A DNA stretch of 7,641 bases, from NCBI GenBank assembly GCA_023457175.1, contig JAEWMM010000129.1:1-7641 (forward strand). The letters are read 5' to 3'. The notes under the pieces are model-generated. The model saw only the letters and a list, made by a program, of their open reading frames with translations, searched no databases and was not told where the DNA came from. Position numbers and translations under genes: made by a program. This document shows positions 5,074 through 7,641 of the stretch, one piece after another. Within the stretch, counting starts at the first letter, position 1. Every line of letters begins with the position of its first letter. The DNA comes from Bacillota bacterium. Lineage in GTDB: Bacteria; Bacillota; Clostridia; Oscillospirales; Ruminococcaceae.

Positions 5074-5889
5074 TCACGCCTCTATAAATTCGACAAGCGC
5101 CTGATTGAATTTCTCCATCTGGTCATAAAAGAGAAAATGGCCGCAGGATTCGAGCGGAACCAGCGTGGAATTAGGAATCCGTTGCGCCTGCACCTGTGCC
5201 AGCGGGAACAGGCAGACCCTGTCCTCGTAGCCATGCAGGATCAGAGTGGGTACCCCGATCTGGGTTAAATCCTCAAACAGCTGCTCCTCGCCCAGCCAAT
5301 CGTTGGCTATGGCCGACATGGCCCAGCTGGCCGACTCCAACCCCAGATTGAATACCCATTCGGAGATATTGGGCGTCACAAAATTATGGAAAATCAGATT
5401 GCCGAATTTTCGAAGCACCTCAGGCCTGTTCTGGCTTATTTCCTGTATCATCTCCCAAACGGTCTGCACCGGCAGCCCGTAAGGGAAATAGGGGCGCTGA
5501 ATCAGGCTTGGCGCCGCCGCTGCGAACAGTCCGAGCCGGACTACGCCATAGCCCTCGTACCTTGCCATATAGCGCACCGCAATGGCGCCGCCGGTCGAGT
5601 GGCCGCACAGGATAATCTGGTTGAGCCCCAGCGCGTCGATGACGGCGCGCACGTCGTCGGACATCCGGTTGTAGCTATAGCCGCCCCAGGGCTTTGAGGA
5701 TTGACCGAAACCGCGCAGATCCATACCGACACAGCGGTAGCCCTTTTGAGGCAGCACATTGTACTGGTATTCAAACAGACGGTGGCTGCCCGGCCAGCCA
5801 TGAATAAAAAGGATGGTTTTTTCGCCTGGCGGGTTGATGTCTTCAACGTAGATATACACATCGGGTTCTGCCGTTACATAATAGCCCAT
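5074..5889 (-). CDS. Alpha/beta hydrolase (esterase / non-heme chloroperoxidase-like)
   Basis: A 271-residue serine hydrolase with a complete catalytic triad: nucleophile Ser98 in GHSTGG, Asp223 in HGYEDRV, and His251 in SCGHFLF. The oxyanion-hole segment FIHGWPGS (28-35) and the DLRGFGQSSKPW loop (57-68) are typical of the epoxide-hydrolase / non-heme haloperoxidase branch of the fold. A cap region follows at about 125-205. There is no signal peptide, so it is probably cytoplasmic. Its substrate cannot be told from sequence. The elbow carries Thr where many relatives have Met (GHSMGG). An in-frame TTG at 5895 would add two residues, but GGGG lies 8 nt before the ATG at 5889 and only 2 nt before the TTG, so I choose ATG. 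It stands alone on the minus strand, convergent with pncB. Confidence 0.92.
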   Translation of the reverse strand: MGYYVTAEPDVYIYVEDINPPGEKTILFIHGWPGSHRLFEYQYNVLPQKGYRCVGMDLRGFGQSSKPWGGYSYNRMSDDVRAVIDALGLNQIILCGHSTGGAIAVRYMARYEGYGVVRLGLFAAAAPSLIQRPYFPYGLPVQTVWEMIQEISQNRPEVLRKFGNLIFHNFVTPNISEWVFNLGLESASWAMSAIANDWLGEEQLFEDLTQIGVPTLILHGYEDRVCLFPLAQVQAQRIPNSTLVPLESCGHFLFYDQMEKFNQALVEFIEA

Positions 5890-6266
5890 TTTCAAGACCC
5901 CACTTGTCTTATTTACACTGGCGTGCTGCTTAAAATATTCAACAGAAGAAAAACGGATCAGGCGGCTTTGATGTTCTGTTAATATGCATACGTGCGAGCG
6001 CTTTATAAAATACCGGCCTGTTTAAAGATAAGACCGGGATATCGCATATTTAATGTACAGGCACGGCGGGCTGAAAAAGAATCCAATTAGAGGCTACTCT
6101 TTTTTAAAAGATTATGGTAAAATCCTCAATAGTATATTTTATAAAAAATTTTATTTTTTCATGGAAAAATTTCAGGCAAAATTCGCACCTTATTTAAGAA
6201 AGTATCAAGGTTATATCCGACGATATGACTTATATTGAAATATCGCGCTTAACAGGAGGATTTCAG
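5890..6266. other. A+T-rich divergent intergenic region and leader of the secreted-protein gene
   Basis: About 375 bases between two divergent genes, strongly A+T-rich from 6085 to 6240. A 6-bp inverted repeat (CGATAT 6221-6226 / ATATCG 6240-6245, 13-nt loop) stands just upstream of the AGGAGG at 6254-6259. TATAAA (6004-6009), TAAAAT (6118-6123) and TATATT (6231-6236) are possible plus-strand -10 boxes, but none has a convincing -35 partner, so I assign no promoter. The 61-codon frame at 6053-6238 lacks a ribosome-binding site and is probably not a gene. Confidence 0.5.
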
Positions 6267-7641
6267 ATGAAACAAACACTCGCGTTCATAATGGCGATAG
6301 GGGTGCTGGGCAGCACGCTGTCGACGACAGCTTTGGCGGCGGACATTAAATATCCGGTGGGCAGTATATCCTCTTTGGCGTATGTCACAGACGACGACGG
6401 CGATTTGTATTTGAACAATTCCACCGACAAGGTCAGCTACGGCAAGACGGCTTATTTTCCGCTGCTCAACGAAACCTCGGGCGCATTAAAAACAAAGTAT
6501 GACGCCTGGCAGCAAGCTGAAAAGGACGTAAAGGATGCCGAGGCGGTGCTTAAAACAAAGAAGGACGCTTATGATGCGGCGAAGGCTGCGCTTGACGACT
6601 ATAAAACGGCCGAGACCAATCACAGTACGGCCGAGGCGGCTTTGGCGGCTTACGATACCGATTACAAACGGCTCGACGATGCGCTTACAGCGGCCAAAGA
6701 TGCCGTGCCGGCAGCCCAGGCCGATTTTGACGCAAAAAAGGCCATTTACCAACCGAAAAAGGATGCTTACGATATCGCCAAAGCGGCATGGGACATCGCC
6801 GTTGATAAAGTGAACGGCCCCGAAAAGGTCGTAATGGATTCCGCCAAAGCAGAGCTGGATCTTGTTTCTCCGGCTTATGAAGCCGCCGAAAATGATCTGA
6901 ATCAGAAAACTGGCGCGGTTACTACCGCCGAAAACGACCTTGCCGCTTTGGGCAGCAAAACAGGTTTGCAAACAGATGTGGATAATAAGCTGACTATCAA
7001 GAACCAAAAGGCGGCTGCGCTCAAATCGGTCACCGGCAAGAACACGGTACCGGATGCTGAAACGGCTGTAGGAACGATGTTGTCCGAAAAGACTGCCGCT
7101 GAAACGACGCTTGGGCAAAAAGAAGGCGTTCGGAACGAAAAAAAGACCGCTTACGAGACTGCGTCAAAGGATACGTACCTTTACGTCCACGAACTCAAAG
7201 CAATTGAAAAATATAAGATCAGCAAAAAGTGGGAACAAAACGGCACCTATGTCTCGGATGTGGACGTGGTGAAAAAGAAGGTGCGCAGCGATATTTCGGG
7301 CGCCACCAGCTCGACGATGCAGAGCATTTACTTTCTGGCCGTCAAAATCAAAAGCGGCAGCAGCACGCAGGACCGCGACCTTCTGGGAACGGTCACGGTG
7401 AAAAAGAGCGGCAGCGACGGCTTTGAGGTGACCACCGATATCGCGCTTGAAATTGGCTATTCCTCCGCGTCGAATACCAATGCCGGCGAGGGCGTCATCA
7501 CCAGAACCCCCACCACCTTCAAGTCGGGCGACGGCTTTGAATCCGAAGACGATTTCGAGTTTGAGTTTGATGTGGACGGCGACAGCCGTTTCGTCGTCAG
7601 CACCGTCGGGCAGGGCAGCATTGTACTGAGCGTTAATAACG
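6267..7641 (+). CDS. Large secreted protein with central coiled coil, 5' portion
   Basis: An open frame of 458 codons with no stop, continuing past the right edge. AGGAGG at 7-nt spacing marks the ATG. Residues 1-24 form a signal peptide (Lys2, hydrophobic core, cleavage after ALA), so the protein is exported. Residues 25-70 form a short beta-like segment with an acidic DDDGD turn. Residues 73-303 are rich in Ala, Lys, Asp and Glu, lack Cys and contain few Pro or Gly. They show coiled-coil character and a recurring unit: KKDAYDAAKAALD (98-110), KKDAYDIAKAAWD (164-176), EKKTAYETAS (291-300). From residue 304 a beta-rich region resumes (YKISKKWEQNGTYVSDVDVVKKKV), ending in a very acidic SEDDFEFEFDVDGD stretch. 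I do not recognise a named family. A surface or cell-wall structural protein is likely, but the C-terminal anchor is not visible. Confidence 0.9.
   Translation, partial: MKQTLAFIMAIGVLGSTLSTTALAADIKYPVGSISSLAYVTDDDGDLYLNNSTDKVSYGKTAYFPLLNETSGALKTKYDAWQQAEKDVKDAEAVLKTKKDAYDAAKAALDDYKTAETNHSTAEAALAAYDTDYKRLDDALTAAKDAVPAAQADFDAKKAIYQPKKDAYDIAKAAWDIAVDKVNGPEKVVMDSAKAELDLVSPAYEAAENDLNQKTGAVTTAENDLAALGSKTGLQTDVDNKLTIKNQKAAALKSVTGKNTVPDAETAVGTMLSEKTAAETTLGQKEGVRNEKKTAYETASKDTYLYVHELKAIEKYKISKKWEQNGTYVSDVDVVKKKVRSDISGATSSTMQSIYFLAVKIKSGSSTQDRDLLGTVTVKKSGSDGFEVTTDIALEIGYSSASNTNAGEGVITRTPTTFKSGDGFESEDDFEFEFDVDGDSRFVVSTVGQGSIVLSVNN

Noticed and set aside
6053..6238. 61-codon plus-strand frame before the secreted-protein gene
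   Set aside because: No Shine-Dalgarno, and Lys/Tyr/Phe-rich as expected for random A+T-rich DNA.
6486..7118. 210-codon minus-strand frame under the coiled-coil gene
   Set aside because: Its composition is the mirror of Ala/Lys/Asp-rich codons, with no domain. The plus-strand frame has a signal peptide, an ideal Shine-Dalgarno and stays open to the edge.
1..7641. CRISPR array, tRNA, rRNA, phage or defence genes
   Set aside because: No regularly spaced direct repeats, cloverleaf sequences or rRNA-like stretches, and no gene with defence-system motifs on either strand.

Overview
The window looks like a piece of a Bacillota chromosome, most likely from a Clostridia (Oscillospiraceae-like) species of moderate G+C. 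The evidence is the fabT-fabH-acpP-fabK gene order, strong Shine-Dalgarno sequences, sigma-A promoters close to consensus, and intergenic DNA that is much more A+T-rich than the genes. The taxonomic placement is inference from sequence style, not from a marker gene.

Positions 1-2146 (minus strand) hold the first part of a type II fatty-acid-synthesis operon. Reading order is a FabT-like MarR regulator, FabH (the initiating ketoacyl-ACP synthase), acyl carrier protein, and the first 53 codons of an FMN-dependent enoyl-ACP reductase (FabK), which runs off the left edge. The regulator has a perfect TTGACA-17-TATAAT promoter. A 9+9 bp palindrome covers its -10 and start site, and a second palindrome lies inside the spacer. 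A different 11+11 bp palindrome lies before fabH. Together these suggest an autoregulated, FabT-type lipid-synthesis circuit.

Positions 2147-2834 contain no convincing gene. They hold an 8+8 bp inverted repeat, a plus-strand terminator-like hairpin that could end a small RNA, a plus-strand promoter with a perfect 12-bp palindrome, and a ~155-bp element bounded by 21-bp inverted repeats and TA dinucleotides that resembles a MITE.

Positions 2835-4941 (plus) encode a small membrane-anchored extracytoplasmic protein of unknown function, then nicotinate phosphoribosyltransferase (NAD salvage). A 15-bp perfect stem-loop separates pncB from a convergent alpha/beta hydrolase (5074-5889, minus). An A+T-rich divergent region follows.

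The right end (6267-7641, plus) is the start of a large secreted protein that runs off the window. It has a signal peptide, a short N-terminal segment, an Ala/Lys/Asp-rich coiled-coil stretch of about 230 residues, and then a beta-rich region. I see no defence system, CRISPR array, tRNA or rRNA. The most unusual items are the regulatory palindromes of the fab operon, the MITE-like element and the coiled-coil secreted protein.
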